From: Roseobacter insulae
GTDB lineage: Bacteria; Pseudomonadota; Alphaproteobacteria; Rhodobacterales; Rhodobacteraceae
Length of the DNA stretch: 64,000 nt
Direction: 5' to 3'
Assembly (NCBI RefSeq): GCF_019375555.1
Contig: NZ_JAHXDN010000002.1
Coordinates: forward strand, 868,001 to 932,000
The number at the start of each line of letters is the position of its first letter. Position 1 is the stretch's first letter. The translations under genes and the position numbers were made by a program. A model generated the notes under the pieces. That model was not told where the DNA came from. It did no database searches and saw nothing but the letters and a program-made list of their open reading frames with translations. This document shows positions 9,319 to 17,912 of this stretch, one piece after another.

Positions 9319-9939
9319 TCATTGTCCCGCCGCCTTACGACGTTGGTAGTACGCGGCAGATTTTTCGCGGCTGCCACAGGTTGCCATGCTGCACCATCGG
9401 CGGCGGCGTCCGCGTCCCCGGTCGATGAACAACCATGAACACCGGTCACAGTTCCGAAGACGCGGCAGATCGCAGCTTCTGAGCAGTGCTTCGGTAGCAA
9501 GCGCGATCCGGGCTCTGGGAAGCGCTGATCCGAAGGCCTCAACACCGGCGTGCCAGCTGAACCGGGCCCCCGCTTTTTGCAGCAGGCTGCCACCCAACGA
9601 CCATCGGATCTCGCGGTGTAGCTGGTAGGCCGCTTGCGCTGGCCATGCCGTGCCAGCCTGTTCCGCCATCAGGCAGGTGTGCAGCGCCTCACGGAACTGA
9701 TGCAGGTGATCGACCTCACGGGCATGATCGCCGCCGGACCCGCGAGGACGCAGCTCGTTCCTCTCGGCCTTGCTCACTACCTGTGCCGCCGCAGACCACT
9801 TTAGCACGTCCCCAAAGTGCAAAAGGCGCTCAGTGTCCCGCAGCTTGCTGCTGCCGCCCGCGGTATTGACGAAATCAAGCGCAGGGTGGCCCCCGATGAG
9901 CATTTCCGAGGTCCATTCAGGTGGCGTGTTGTGATCCAT
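9319..9939 (-). CDS. CGNR zinc-finger (ABATE domain) putative transcription regulator
   Basis: 206 residues. The N-terminus GGHPALDFVNT is the hallmark of the ABATE domain; the C-terminus has C-x2-C (NCDRC) and C-x4-C (WCSMATC) followed by GSREK, the CGNR zinc finger with S in place of N. Family members are thought to bind stress-related ligands and DNA. The start has an AAGGTGAGG site. It diverges from the alpha/beta hydrolase gene across an 86-base AT-rich gap, which suggests it controls that gene and itself. Confidence 0.9.
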   Translation of the reverse strand: MDHNTPPEWTSEMLIGGHPALDFVNTAGGSSKLRDTERLLHFGDVLKWSAAAQVVSKAERNELRPRGSGGDHAREVDHLHQFREALHTCLMAEQAGTAWPAQAAYQLHREIRWSLGGSLLQKAGARFSWHAGVEAFGSALPRARIALATEALLRSCDLPRLRNCDRCSWLFIDRGRGRRRRWCSMATCGSREKSAAYYQRRKAAGQ

Positions 9940-9960
9940 ACCTCACCTTAAAACAAACAT

Positions 9961-9989
9961 TTGACGGTGGGAAGTATTCTTCTTACCTT
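9961..9989 (+). promoter_or_regulatory. Candidate promoter for the hydrolase gene
   Basis: TTGACG (9961-9966) and TACCTT (9984-9989) are spaced by 17 bases, in the AT-rich gap between the CGNR regulator and the hydrolase. The -10 match is poor; an alternative AT-rich block lies at about 9994-10004. Confidence 0.3.
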
Positions 9990-10025
9990 TAATGTTATAT
10001 TAAATGGTGTGATTGGAGGAATGGC

Positions 10026-10850
10026 ATGAATGTCTGGGCGCTTGACGAGACCTACAAGACCCGCGCGGGGGCTGTCGCAGCAGGGCGGTGCGGTAAAGGC
10101 CCTGCGCTGGTCCTTGCCCATGGCTGGCCATGGTCGTCATTTGCGTGGCATCGTCTGATCCCGGCGCTTTCGCGGCAGTTTCACGTGCATTGGTATGATA
10201 TGCCCGGTTATGGCCAGTCCGAGATGCGGGAAAACCAGCGCACCTCGCTTGATGTTCAGGGCGAGGTCTTTGCCGAGATGTTGAAGCACTGGGGGCTGTC
10301 GCGACCGGTCGTGCTCGCGCATGACTTTGGTGGCGCCACAACCTTGCGGGCTCATTTGCTGCACGGCTGCGCATTCGACAGATGTCTTTTGATGAATGTT
10401 GTCGCGATGCGTCCCTGGGGGTCGGGATTCTTTGATCACGTGGGCAAACACGCCGAGGTCTTTCAGGGGGTGCCCCCTCATATTCACGCGGCAATCGTTA
10501 ACGCCTATGTCCGGGGTGCGCTTGTTAACCAATTGCCGCTGGACGATTTACACAGATTAACAGCACCCTGGCTGACCGAGGATGGTGCGCTGAGTTTTTA
10601 TCGCCAGTTTGCGCAGGCGGACGAAAAATACACGGCCGAGATAGAACCGCTATTCGGGCACATCCGTTGCCCTACCCATATCCTTTGGGGCGAGGACGAT
10701 CCCTGGATCCCGCTGGAGCGGGGCAGGGCGCTGAGCGCTTTGATACCCAAGGCGTCATTCGACACGATACCGGGCGTCGGGCATTTGCCGCAGCTTGAAG
10801 CGCCCGCAAGTGTGCTCGCCAAGATCAGGGCGATGATACCCTTCCGTTGA
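10026..10850 (+). CDS. Alpha/beta hydrolase, haloacetate-dehalogenase-like
   Basis: 274 residues with the alpha/beta-hydrolase layout. The oxyanion segment is H32-G-W-P35, the nucleophile elbow is A98-H-D100-F-G-G, which places Asp rather than Ser as nucleophile, and the catalytic His is in G250-V-G-H253. D224/D225 in WGEDDPW is the likely acid. An Asp nucleophile is characteristic of haloalkane, fluoroacetate and epoxide hydrolases, although the usual HDRGAR of fluoroacetate dehalogenases is HDFGGA here. GGAGGA lies 5 bases before the start. Divergent from the CGNR regulator. Substrate unknown. Confidence 0.85.
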   Translation: MNVWALDETYKTRAGAVAAGRCGKGPALVLAHGWPWSSFAWHRLIPALSRQFHVHWYDMPGYGQSEMRENQRTSLDVQGEVFAEMLKHWGLSRPVVLAHDFGGATTLRAHLLHGCAFDRCLLMNVVAMRPWGSGFFDHVGKHAEVFQGVPPHIHAAIVNAYVRGALVNQLPLDDLHRLTAPWLTEDGALSFYRQFAQADEKYTAEIEPLFGHIRCPTHILWGEDDPWIPLERGRALSALIPKASFDTIPGVGHLPQLEAPASVLAKIRAMIPFR

Positions 10851-11039
10851 CGGCTCTTGCAGGTTTGCCGGTTTCGAAATCCGGTGCGCTGCCCCGGCGC
10901 GGCCAACCCGTTCTGACACCCGACATCCTCGCGTCGCTGTGACACGCAAGACACCCTGGGGGGCGTGATTTTCAACCGTGAAAAATTAAGAATTATTAAC
11001 GCGGAACACTGGAAAGTCGTTAATTTTCAGGAGTCTGGT

Positions 11040-11056
11040 AACCATAGTTCATGGTT
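11040..11056. promoter_or_regulatory. Short dyad upstream of ribonucleotide reductase
   Basis: AACCAT, five bases, ATGGTT forms a perfect dyad inside the AT-rich leader (about 10970-11110) of the ribonucleotide reductase gene. It could be an operator. No NrdR box or cobalamin riboswitch was recognised in this 278-base gap. Confidence 0.3.
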
Positions 11057-11128
11057 CAGATTGCCCGATTCGCACAGTGCAATTAATACTAAATTAAGGA
11101 AAATTTTTCGTAAAATCCGGGAGAGGCG

Positions 11129-12853
11129 ATGTTCGACCATTCAAAGACTGACGTGACCCATTCTTTGTTCGATCAGCCAATTGCTGAACAGATATGGCGT
11201 ACAAAATATCAGTATAAAACAGTCTCCGGTGACGTCGATCACACGGTTCAGGACACGTGGCGCCGGGTGGCCGACGGTCTTGCGGTGACCGAAGAGGCGG
11301 CACAGCGCCAAGACGTGGCCGATACATTCTATGCGGCCATGGAGGATTTCAAACTGCTGCCTGCGGGGCGAATCCTCTCGGGCTGCGGAACGCCCCGCAA
11401 TGTGACGCTCTCGAATACATTTGTCATGCGAACGCTGCCGGATTCGGTTGCCGGCATCATGGATACGGTGAAGGAAGCCGCCCTGACAATGCAGATGGGA
11501 GGCGGTATCGGGTTCGATTTTTCCACCATCCGACCGCAGGGCACATTGGTGCAGGGGCTTGACTGCCCCGCTGCGGGCCCACTTGCTGCGATGGATATCT
11601 GCGATTCCGTTTGCCGGATGCTGGTGACCGGCATGGGGCGGGGCGCGATGATGGCCACCTTGCGGTGTGACCATCCTGACATCGAGGCCTTTATCCACGC
11701 CAAATCGGCGCGCACGCGCCTGCGCAACTTCAACATGTCGGTCATGATCACGGACAGGTTCATGCAGGCCGTGGAGGCCGATGCGGAGTGGGACCTGATC
11801 TGGAACGGTCAGGTGGTTCGCCAGGTTGCGGCACGACAGCTGTGGCAAGCGATCATGCGCCAGACCTATGATGCGGCGGAACCGGGCGTGTTGTTCATTG
11901 ACCGGATCAACGCTGAAAACCCCCTGAATTACACGGAAGTGCTGTCGGCCACCAACTCCTGTGCTGAGCAGCCCCTGCCGCCAAACGGCACATGTCCTCT
12001 GGCTTCCATCAACCTCGCGCGGCTTGTACAAACCCCGTTTGAGCCGGGGGCGGAGCTTGATCTGGCGGCGTTGCGTCAGCTGACCGGGGTCGCGGTCCGC
12101 ATGTTGGATAACGTGATCGATGTCTCGCGCTTCGCGACGCGCGCGCAATTGCATGAAGCCACGCAGAAACGCCGCATCGGGCTCGGCGTGACCGGGGTTG
12201 GGGATGCGCTGGTGATGGCGGGTGCGCGATATGGCTCTCCAAGGGCCGTCCGCCTCGTGGACACATGGATGCGCACGATACAGAACGCGGCCTATCTGGC
12301 ATCCGCACAGCTTGCGAAGGAACGGGGGGCGTTCCCGCTTTACGATGCTGTGCACCACCTTGGCCAGCCTGTGTGCCAGCGTCTCGACGCGGCCGTTCAG
12401 AAGCAGGTTGCCGCACACGGGTTGCGTAACGGCGTGCTGACGACAATCGCGCCGACCGGCACGATTTCCATGCTGGCAGGCAATGTTTCGTCGGGGATCG
12501 AACCCATGTTCTCCACCGCTTACCGGCGCATGGTGACGCAGCCGGACGGCACCAAGACCGAAGAAGAGGTGCAGGATTATGCCGCATGGCTGTATCGTCA
12601 GATGCATGGTGCAGATGCGCCGCTGACCGACGCGTTTGTCACCGCGATGGATTTGCGACCCAGCGATCATGTGCGCATGCAGGCGGCGGCGCAACGCTGG
12701 GTCGACAGCGGAATATCCAAGACAGTGAACTGCCCTGAGACTATTCGGTTTGACGCTTTCGAGAACGTGTATCTGGAAGCCTATAGATCCGGATGCAAGG
12801 GTTGCACGACGTACAGGCCGAACGCGGTGACCGGGTCGGTGCTGGCAGCATGA
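11129..12853 (+). CDS. nrdJ: Short adenosylcobalamin-dependent (class II) ribonucleotide reductase
   Basis: 574 residues. Family role: reduces ribonucleotides to deoxyribonucleotides by an adenosylcobalamin-generated thiyl radical. Recognised by QMGGGIGFDFSTIRP (about 122-136), the finger loop N276-S-C278-A-E280-Q-P with radical Cys278 and Glu280, P-N-G-T-C289-P-L-A-S-I-N-L, and the C-terminal GCKGCTTYRPN segment. Odd: the position that is Cys in the usual family motif NCFV is T97 (S-N-T97-F-V), so one of the redox cysteine pair appears missing, and the protein stops at the TGSVL segment where longer relatives continue by 150 or more residues. GGGAGAGG precedes the start. It may be an accessory or altered reductase; activity is uncertain. 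Confidence 0.85.
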   Translation: MFDHSKTDVTHSLFDQPIAEQIWRTKYQYKTVSGDVDHTVQDTWRRVADGLAVTEEAAQRQDVADTFYAAMEDFKLLPAGRILSGCGTPRNVTLSNTFVMRTLPDSVAGIMDTVKEAALTMQMGGGIGFDFSTIRPQGTLVQGLDCPAAGPLAAMDICDSVCRMLVTGMGRGAMMATLRCDHPDIEAFIHAKSARTRLRNFNMSVMITDRFMQAVEADAEWDLIWNGQVVRQVAARQLWQAIMRQTYDAAEPGVLFIDRINAENPLNYTEVLSATNSCAEQPLPPNGTCPLASINLARLVQTPFEPGAELDLAALRQLTGVAVRMLDNVIDVSRFATRAQLHEATQKRRIGLGVTGVGDALVMAGARYGSPRAVRLVDTWMRTIQNAAYLASAQLAKERGAFPLYDAVHHLGQPVCQRLDAAVQKQVAAHGLRNGVLTTIAPTGTISMLAGNVSSGIEPMFSTAYRRMVTQPDGTKTEEEVQDYAAWLYRQMHGADAPLTDAFVTAMDLRPSDHVRMQAAAQRWVDSGISKTVNCPETIRFDAFENVYLEAYRSGCKGCTTYRPNAVTGSVLAA

Positions 12854-13152
12854 TGCGTGTGTCAGTCATCCACCGCCTGCTTGCGGCCCGGCGATTGTGG
12901 CGCGTGCCTTTCATGGCAGCGGGCCGCCGGACCCGGACCATGACAGGACCGGGCGGCCTTCGGGCACCGGACTGGGCCGCGACGCACCGGCATAGGAAGG
13001 GCGGGCTTTACCGCGTGCTGGCGCGGGGCATACTGGAAAGCGACCGCAGCGATGTGGTCATTTACGATGACCCGGACGGGACGGTCTGGGTGCGCTGCGC
13101 CCGTGAGTTTGAGGATGGACGATTTATCCCCGAAAAGCCCGCGTCAAACTGA
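12850..13152 (+). CDS. DUF1653-like small protein
   Basis: 100 residues from the ATG at 12850, which overlaps the reductase stop as ATGA. A later ATG at 12940 (70 residues) starts nearer the recognisable part, and the arginine-rich N-terminus may not be translated. The core, HRHRKGGLYRVLARG, then DVVIYDD and TVWVR, resembles DUF1653, a small beta-barrel family of unknown function. The overlap suggests coupling to the reductase. Confidence 0.65.
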   Translation: MMRVSVIHRLLAARRLWRVPFMAAGRRTRTMTGPGGLRAPDWAATHRHRKGGLYRVLARGILESDRSDVVIYDDPDGTVWVRCAREFEDGRFIPEKPASN

Positions 13153-13187
13153 GCCGCCCGCCCCAAGAGCCGCTGCAAGGCGCGGCA

Positions 13188-14735
13188 TCAGGGGCACACC
13201 ACCTCGATCAGCGACGGGCCGTCACTGTCCAGACCGGCTTTCAGGGCGCGCACAAAGCTGTCCATATCATCGGTGCGACTGGCGGGAACGCCGTGGCCCT
13301 TGGCCAGCGACACCCAGTCAAGCGTCGGGTTCTCCACGTCGAACATCGCCCGGGCGTTCTGGCCGTAGCTTTCGACACCCACGTTCGTCAGCTCATCGCG
13401 CAGGATCTGGTAGCCCTTGTTGGCAAAGACGATGACCGTGACATCAAGGCTCTCGCGCGCCATCGTCCACAAGGACTGCAAGGTGTACATGGCCGATCCG
13501 TCACCGACGAGCGCGATCACTTTCTGATCCGGGCAGGCGGTGGCGGCACCCGTGGCGCAGGGCATGCAAAGCCCGATCGCACCACCGGTACCACTGAGCA
13601 GGTCGTGCGGTCGCGCCGTTGCAGTGGGTGGCATCACATGAAAGCCCGACGTTACGGATTCGTTGCACAGAATTGCGTTCTCGGGCAGCAGTGCGGCCAG
13701 GGCGCGTCCGACCTTGTCCAGCGTCAGAGTACCCGTGGGGATATCGGGCAGGTCCAGCGCATACGTCCGGGGCCGGGATTGCGCGTTCACGCCCACGGCG
13801 TCAGCCAATGCCTGCAAGGTCCATTCTATGTCCATCCTGGGCGTGCACAGATCTGCGATGACACATGTAGCGGGCTCCGGCACGCTCGGCTTGCCCGGAT
13901 AGGCAAAAAAGGCGACCGGACGATCAGTGCCCACCAAGGTGATCGAAGAGGTATGCGCCAGCTGGGCGATCTTGGGATCAACCGGGTAGACCAGCTGATC
14001 GATCTTTGCCGAGCCCGCGCCCTTGGATATGCGCGGGATCAGCGTGTCCACCATCAGGCGACAGCCGGTTTCGGCGGCGATCTGACCGGCCAGCTGTCGC
14101 AGCGGTCCAAAAAGCGCCTCCCCGCCGATCATCAGGGCTGCACCTTCGGTTTTCAACCGTGCTGCGGCCGCCGCTACCTCGGCGGAGGAGGGGCGGGTCA
14201 GGGCGGCGGGGGGCAGGCTGACGGCGGGTCCGGTTGCCGGATCCCAGGCAGTATTGGCTGGCAGGATCAGGGTGGCGATCTGTCCGTTGTCCGCCCGCGC
14301 CGCGCGGATGACTTCGGCACCGTCATGGGCCACGCAGGCTGCATCCGGTGACACCCGCGTCCAGTGGCTGACCGCCTGGCTGATGCCCACGATATCCCCC
14401 TTGAGCGGGCTTTCGTAGCGCAGGTGATGGGTGGCATGGTCGCCGACGATACTGACGATGCCGGACGTGGCCTTTCGCGCGTTGTGAAGGTTGGCATAGG
14501 CATTCCCGACCCCCGGCGCGAGATGAAGCAACGTCCCCGCAACATCGCGTTTCATGCGGAAATACCCATCGGCGGCCCCGGAAGTGCCGCCTTCGAAGAG
14601 GCACAGAACACAGGTCATCTCGGGGTGGGAATCCAGCGCCGCAACAAAATGCATCTCAGAGGTGCCGGGGTTCGCAAACACGGTATCCACCCCGTTCTGC
14701 AAGAGCGTCTTTACGAGGGATTCAGCGCCGTTCAT
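13188..14735 (-). CDS. Thiamine-diphosphate enzyme, acetolactate synthase large-subunit-like
   Basis: 515 residues from 14735, the second of two adjacent ATG codons, chosen because GGAG then has a normal 5-base spacing. Three-domain ThDP fold: the pyrimidine domain with catalytic Glu in C-L-F-E-G-G, a central domain, and the PP domain with GDGSAMYTLQSLW to the N-K-G-Y end of the ThDP motif. No small subunit gene is adjacent. Family members annotated as acetolactate synthase in roseobacters are close to benzoylformate decarboxylase-type enzymes; the real substrate is uncertain. Convergent with the DUF1653 gene. Confidence 0.85.
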   Translation of the reverse strand: MNGAESLVKTLLQNGVDTVFANPGTSEMHFVAALDSHPEMTCVLCLFEGGTSGAADGYFRMKRDVAGTLLHLAPGVGNAYANLHNARKATSGIVSIVGDHATHHLRYESPLKGDIVGISQAVSHWTRVSPDAACVAHDGAEVIRAARADNGQIATLILPANTAWDPATGPAVSLPPAALTRPSSAEVAAAAARLKTEGAALMIGGEALFGPLRQLAGQIAAETGCRLMVDTLIPRISKGAGSAKIDQLVYPVDPKIAQLAHTSSITLVGTDRPVAFFAYPGKPSVPEPATCVIADLCTPRMDIEWTLQALADAVGVNAQSRPRTYALDLPDIPTGTLTLDKVGRALAALLPENAILCNESVTSGFHVMPPTATARPHDLLSGTGGAIGLCMPCATGAATACPDQKVIALVGDGSAMYTLQSLWTMARESLDVTVIVFANKGYQILRDELTNVGVESYGQNARAMFDVENPTLDWVSLAKGHGVPASRTDDMDSFVRALKAGLDSDGPSLIEVVCP

Positions 14736-14885
14736 CATGTCTCCGATACAAGTGCGTGGTGTGTTCGGGGTTGAAGATTGCATTCCGCGCGGGCAGGCAC
14801 AATCACCTGCGGCTTCGCAGATGATGGAAAACGCTCACACTGCGATGGCATAGCCTTGGCCTCCCCGTGATCCGCGCAGGGCGGG

Positions 14886-14908
14886 CAGGCGCCTCCTTCT
14901 GGCGCCTG
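14886..14908 (-). terminator. Hairpin after the MscS gene
   Basis: A perfect 8-bp stem (14886-14893 with 14901-14908) and 7-base loop lies 10 bases after the MscS stop codon. There is no U-run, like several hairpins in this window. Confidence 0.5.
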
Positions 14909-14918
14909 TCATCGCGGG

Positions 14919-17186
14919 CTACTTGCTTTCAGCCGCCGCGGCCTCGGCGCTCTTGAGGTTGGCATCCACGGCCCCGGTCACGGCCGCTTTGACGGCGGCC
15001 TTTTCGGCGTCATCCAGGTTTTCATTGTCATCGACGCCGGGCATTTCGACGCGCACCTCGCGGCGCGCAAACTCGATGCCGTTGGCTTTGAACTCGTTGC
15101 GCACGCGGTTGTAAATCTCCTTGCGGATGGTGAACTGGGTGCCCGGTTTCGCCATGAATTTCCCCCGCATGACGATGCCCACATCATCAAACTGGAACAC
15201 GCCCTGGCTTTTGAACGGCTCAAGGAAGTCGTCTTTGAACAGCGGATCTTCCATCATCTCGGCCCCGATCTTCTTGAAGATCTTCTTGACCTTGTTGGGG
15301 TCGGTTTCAAAAGGAACCGTGAACATCAGCTTCATGATCACCCAGTCGCGGCTGAAATTGGTCACCTTGTCGATGCTGCCGTAGGGGATGGTGTGAACAT
15401 TGCCGCGGTGGTGGCGCAGCTGCATGGAGCGTATCGAGATCTTTTCGACCGACCCCATCGTGCCGCCGACATCCACATATTCACCGACGCGGAACGCATC
15501 GTCTATCAGGAAGAAAATGCCCGACACGATGTCGGTCACCAGTTTTTGGGCGCCAAACCCGATGGCCAGACCAAGGATACCGGCACCGGCAAGCAGCGGG
15601 GTGATGTCGATGCCGAGACTGCCGACGGCAAGCAGGCCGAAGATGGTTGCAATGGCGACCTGAGCCGCCATCAGGATCAACGGCAGCACCGTGGCCAGAC
15701 GGGAGCCACCTGCGCCGCCGCCTTCGCCCGCGGCCTGATCGGTGGTGACCTCGGCGGTGCGCTCTCGGGTCAGCCGGCGGTTAATCCACAGCGACGTCAA
15801 TTCGTAAACAACATAGCCGACCGCGCAGATGATGATGAACTCGATGATGTTTCCGGCGACCTGTGACCCATCACCGGCAGTTGCGACCCCGCGCAGGTCA
15901 ATGTCCCAGGCATTGGCGATGATCAGAACGATGAACCCAATGGCCAGAACGCGCCCGATACGGATCAGGCTGCGCTTGTTGGACCTGTACGCCTGTTCGG
16001 CCACGGGGCCTTCGCCGATCATGGTCGGTTGCAAATGCCGCACGAGCCCCCGGATGGCGGTGTCGATCAGCGGGGTCATCAGCAGCCAGAACATGGTCTT
16101 GATGTGGGGGGCGGTCGCCAGCAGGCCGAAGTACCCGTAGCCCGCGACGATGTTGGCGACCATCCAGGTCACCGCCGCCGCCGCCATGGCGAAATACGGA
16201 TAAGACCGGGCGAGCTGTGCGTCAAAGACGGTGCGGTCCGGGTCAGTGCCAAGCATCATGTCGGTCAGACCTTCCCTGCCGAACCATGCGATCGCGATGA
16301 TGTAAATATGCAGCGCGATGCTCAGCCAGAAGCCGATACGGGTGTCAGCGAGCGGCACGTCAAAGCGGATGTTGAAACCGATGAGAAAGAAACCAACGCC
16401 GATAAACAGCGCAAGACCAACGAAATGACGGTGGAAATACGCAGCCCATGTGTCGTTGATGCTGACCAGGCGGTAGCCGGGCTGTTTCGGCGCAATGGCA
16501 AATCGAGACAGGGCGGCAGCGAGGCGAGGCAGCAATACCAGATACTTCACCGCGGGTGCTGCGACGGTGATTTGCTGGGGCGTGAGCAACAGCTGGCCAA
16601 CCGTGCGGGCGACCACGTAAAACACGATGAGCCCCAGAATTTCACGCCACAAGCGGCGGATCAGAAAGCTCAGCATGCCGGGCAATGTACCCGTGTCAGG
16701 GTCCTTCCGGTCGGCGCGGCGGTGGACAAGCGCCAGCACCAGACGTTCGGCCGCGTAGCCTGCGATCAGGGCAATCGCTGTCAATCCGACCAGCGATAAA
16801 ACTCCGCCCGGTCCGAAGGTGGCCAAGAAATTGCCGACAGCTTCGGACTGCTTTGCAACCAGCACCGGCAGATGGGTGATGGCGTCCAGGATGGGCGTGT
16901 AGAAAGCGGCCCAGGTCGCGTTGAACATCTCGGTGAGCGTGGGGCGCGCCGCCGCGGTTGCGGTCTCTGCCAATGCGACGGCGTCCAGCCGTTCCAGCAG
17001 CATGGCCCGCACCTGATCGTCGGACATGCGCGCAACCAGTTCGCGAACCGCCTCGGGGCTTTCCGGGTCGACGGTGGTTTGAGTGGCCATCGTGCCTGTC
17101 GAAGCACCGGTCACCTGTGCGTCAGAGGCAGATACAACAGTGAACGTGGTCCACAGCGCCAGCAGAAGGCAAATAACCTGTCGCAC
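14919..17186 (-). CDS. Large mechanosensitive channel of the MscS family
   Basis: 755 residues from a GTG start with a perfect AAGGAG six bases away. A signal peptide (about 1-23, ...ASDAQ) is followed by a periplasmic region, then about ten hydrophobic helices and the conserved MscS pore-helix/beta domain (about 535-700; GLAIGFGAQKLVTDIVSGIFF and the VGEYVDVGG step). Size and layout resemble the YbiO/MscM-type channels. It would release solutes on hypo-osmotic stress. The C-terminus is charged and alanine-rich. 124 bases separate it from the phospholipase-like gene upstream on the same strand. Confidence 0.93.
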   Translation of the reverse strand: MRQVICLLLALWTTFTVVSASDAQVTGASTGTMATQTTVDPESPEAVRELVARMSDDQVRAMLLERLDAVALAETATAAARPTLTEMFNATWAAFYTPILDAITHLPVLVAKQSEAVGNFLATFGPGGVLSLVGLTAIALIAGYAAERLVLALVHRRADRKDPDTGTLPGMLSFLIRRLWREILGLIVFYVVARTVGQLLLTPQQITVAAPAVKYLVLLPRLAAALSRFAIAPKQPGYRLVSINDTWAAYFHRHFVGLALFIGVGFFLIGFNIRFDVPLADTRIGFWLSIALHIYIIAIAWFGREGLTDMMLGTDPDRTVFDAQLARSYPYFAMAAAAVTWMVANIVAGYGYFGLLATAPHIKTMFWLLMTPLIDTAIRGLVRHLQPTMIGEGPVAEQAYRSNKRSLIRIGRVLAIGFIVLIIANAWDIDLRGVATAGDGSQVAGNIIEFIIICAVGYVVYELTSLWINRRLTRERTAEVTTDQAAGEGGGAGGSRLATVLPLILMAAQVAIATIFGLLAVGSLGIDITPLLAGAGILGLAIGFGAQKLVTDIVSGIFFLIDDAFRVGEYVDVGGTMGSVEKISIRSMQLRHHRGNVHTIPYGSIDKVTNFSRDWVIMKLMFTVPFETDPNKVKKIFKKIGAEMMEDPLFKDDFLEPFKSQGVFQFDDVGIVMRGKFMAKPGTQFTIRKEIYNRVRNEFKANGIEFARREVRVEMPGVDDNENLDDAEKAAVKAAVTGAVDANLKSAEAAAAESK

Positions 17187-17309
17187 AAAAATCTCCTTAA
17201 AATAAGCTTTCTAGTGTCGGAGCTTGCACGAAATCGCAATCAGGAGAAGAGCCGAAGTTGCCACCGGCGGGAAAAAGCCGCCCTGCGGGGTGAGCACGCG
17301 CGTCAGTTA

Positions 17310-17912
17310 TCAGTTATGTGTGGCAATCGGTGGTGCGGGGGCCTCGCCGAACGCGGCCGAGCAATCGGGATAGCCATACCCCCAGCGCCAGGACAGGCCG
17401 GAGCAGGGCCCACCGCCCAGCCGAACCGCGAGGAACATCGCCTGTGCAATGCCGCGATACGCGACACGCAGGGTGTTTTCGCCGATACCGTAAGCCTCGG
17501 ATTGCGTTGCCATGTCGCGGTCGCCCTGCGCCAATACGCAGCTCTTCAATGCCTGATCGGCTTTCAGACGCGCGGCGTAGCTTTCGCTGGCATCAGATGC
17601 CCCCCCTGCGATGTGATACTGCCTGTCGTGTGCCACGCAACAGTCTTCCCATGGCGGCCCGTCGCCCTGTGCCCGGGCCATTTGCGGGAACTGCCGCAGT
17701 GTCGACCGCCAGACTGTGGACATGCCCCCGCTGCATCCGTCCGACGTGAACGCGACCGGAGAGGTCTTTTTAATCTCGCGCATCAGCACACGGTGGGCCG
17801 GAAGCTCGGTCAGCTGTTCGAAGCGAGATACCTCCTGCGCATCCAGTCCGGTCGCCAGCAGCGCCACGCATACACAAAACCCGCCCCTAGGGATCAGCAT
17901 TGCGGTACTCAT
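17310..17912 (-). CDS. Secreted phospholipase A2-like protein
   Basis: 200 residues. Residues 1-25 form a signal peptide ending ...GLDAQ. The mature part has D58-G-C-S-G-G63, like a PLA2 calcium loop, and C91-C-V-A-H95-D96-R-Q-Y99, which matches the secreted PLA2 active-site helix CCxxHDxCY with the catalytic His-Asp and the Tyr, but Q98 in place of the last Cys. Six further cysteines could form disulfides. It overlaps the end of the glycerophosphodiesterase gene by 26 bases (a start at 17900 would shorten this). I infer extracytoplasmic phospholipid deacylation, feeding the phosphodiesterase; other members of this bacterial DGCSG...CCxxHD family are uncharacterised. Confidence 0.75.
   Translation of the reverse strand: MSTAMLIPRGGFCVCVALLATGLDAQEVSRFEQLTELPAHRVLMREIKKTSPVAFTSDGCSGGMSTVWRSTLRQFPQMARAQGDGPPWEDCCVAHDRQYHIAGGASDASESYAARLKADQALKSCVLAQGDRDMATQSEAYGIGENTLRVAYRGIAQAMFLAVRLGGGPCSGLSWRWGYGYPDCSAAFGEAPAPPIATHN

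Noticed and set aside
10851-11128. Cobalamin riboswitch or NrdR box before the ribonucleotide reductase
   Set aside because: No conserved B12-box-like core or NrdR repeat could be seen; only a short dyad.
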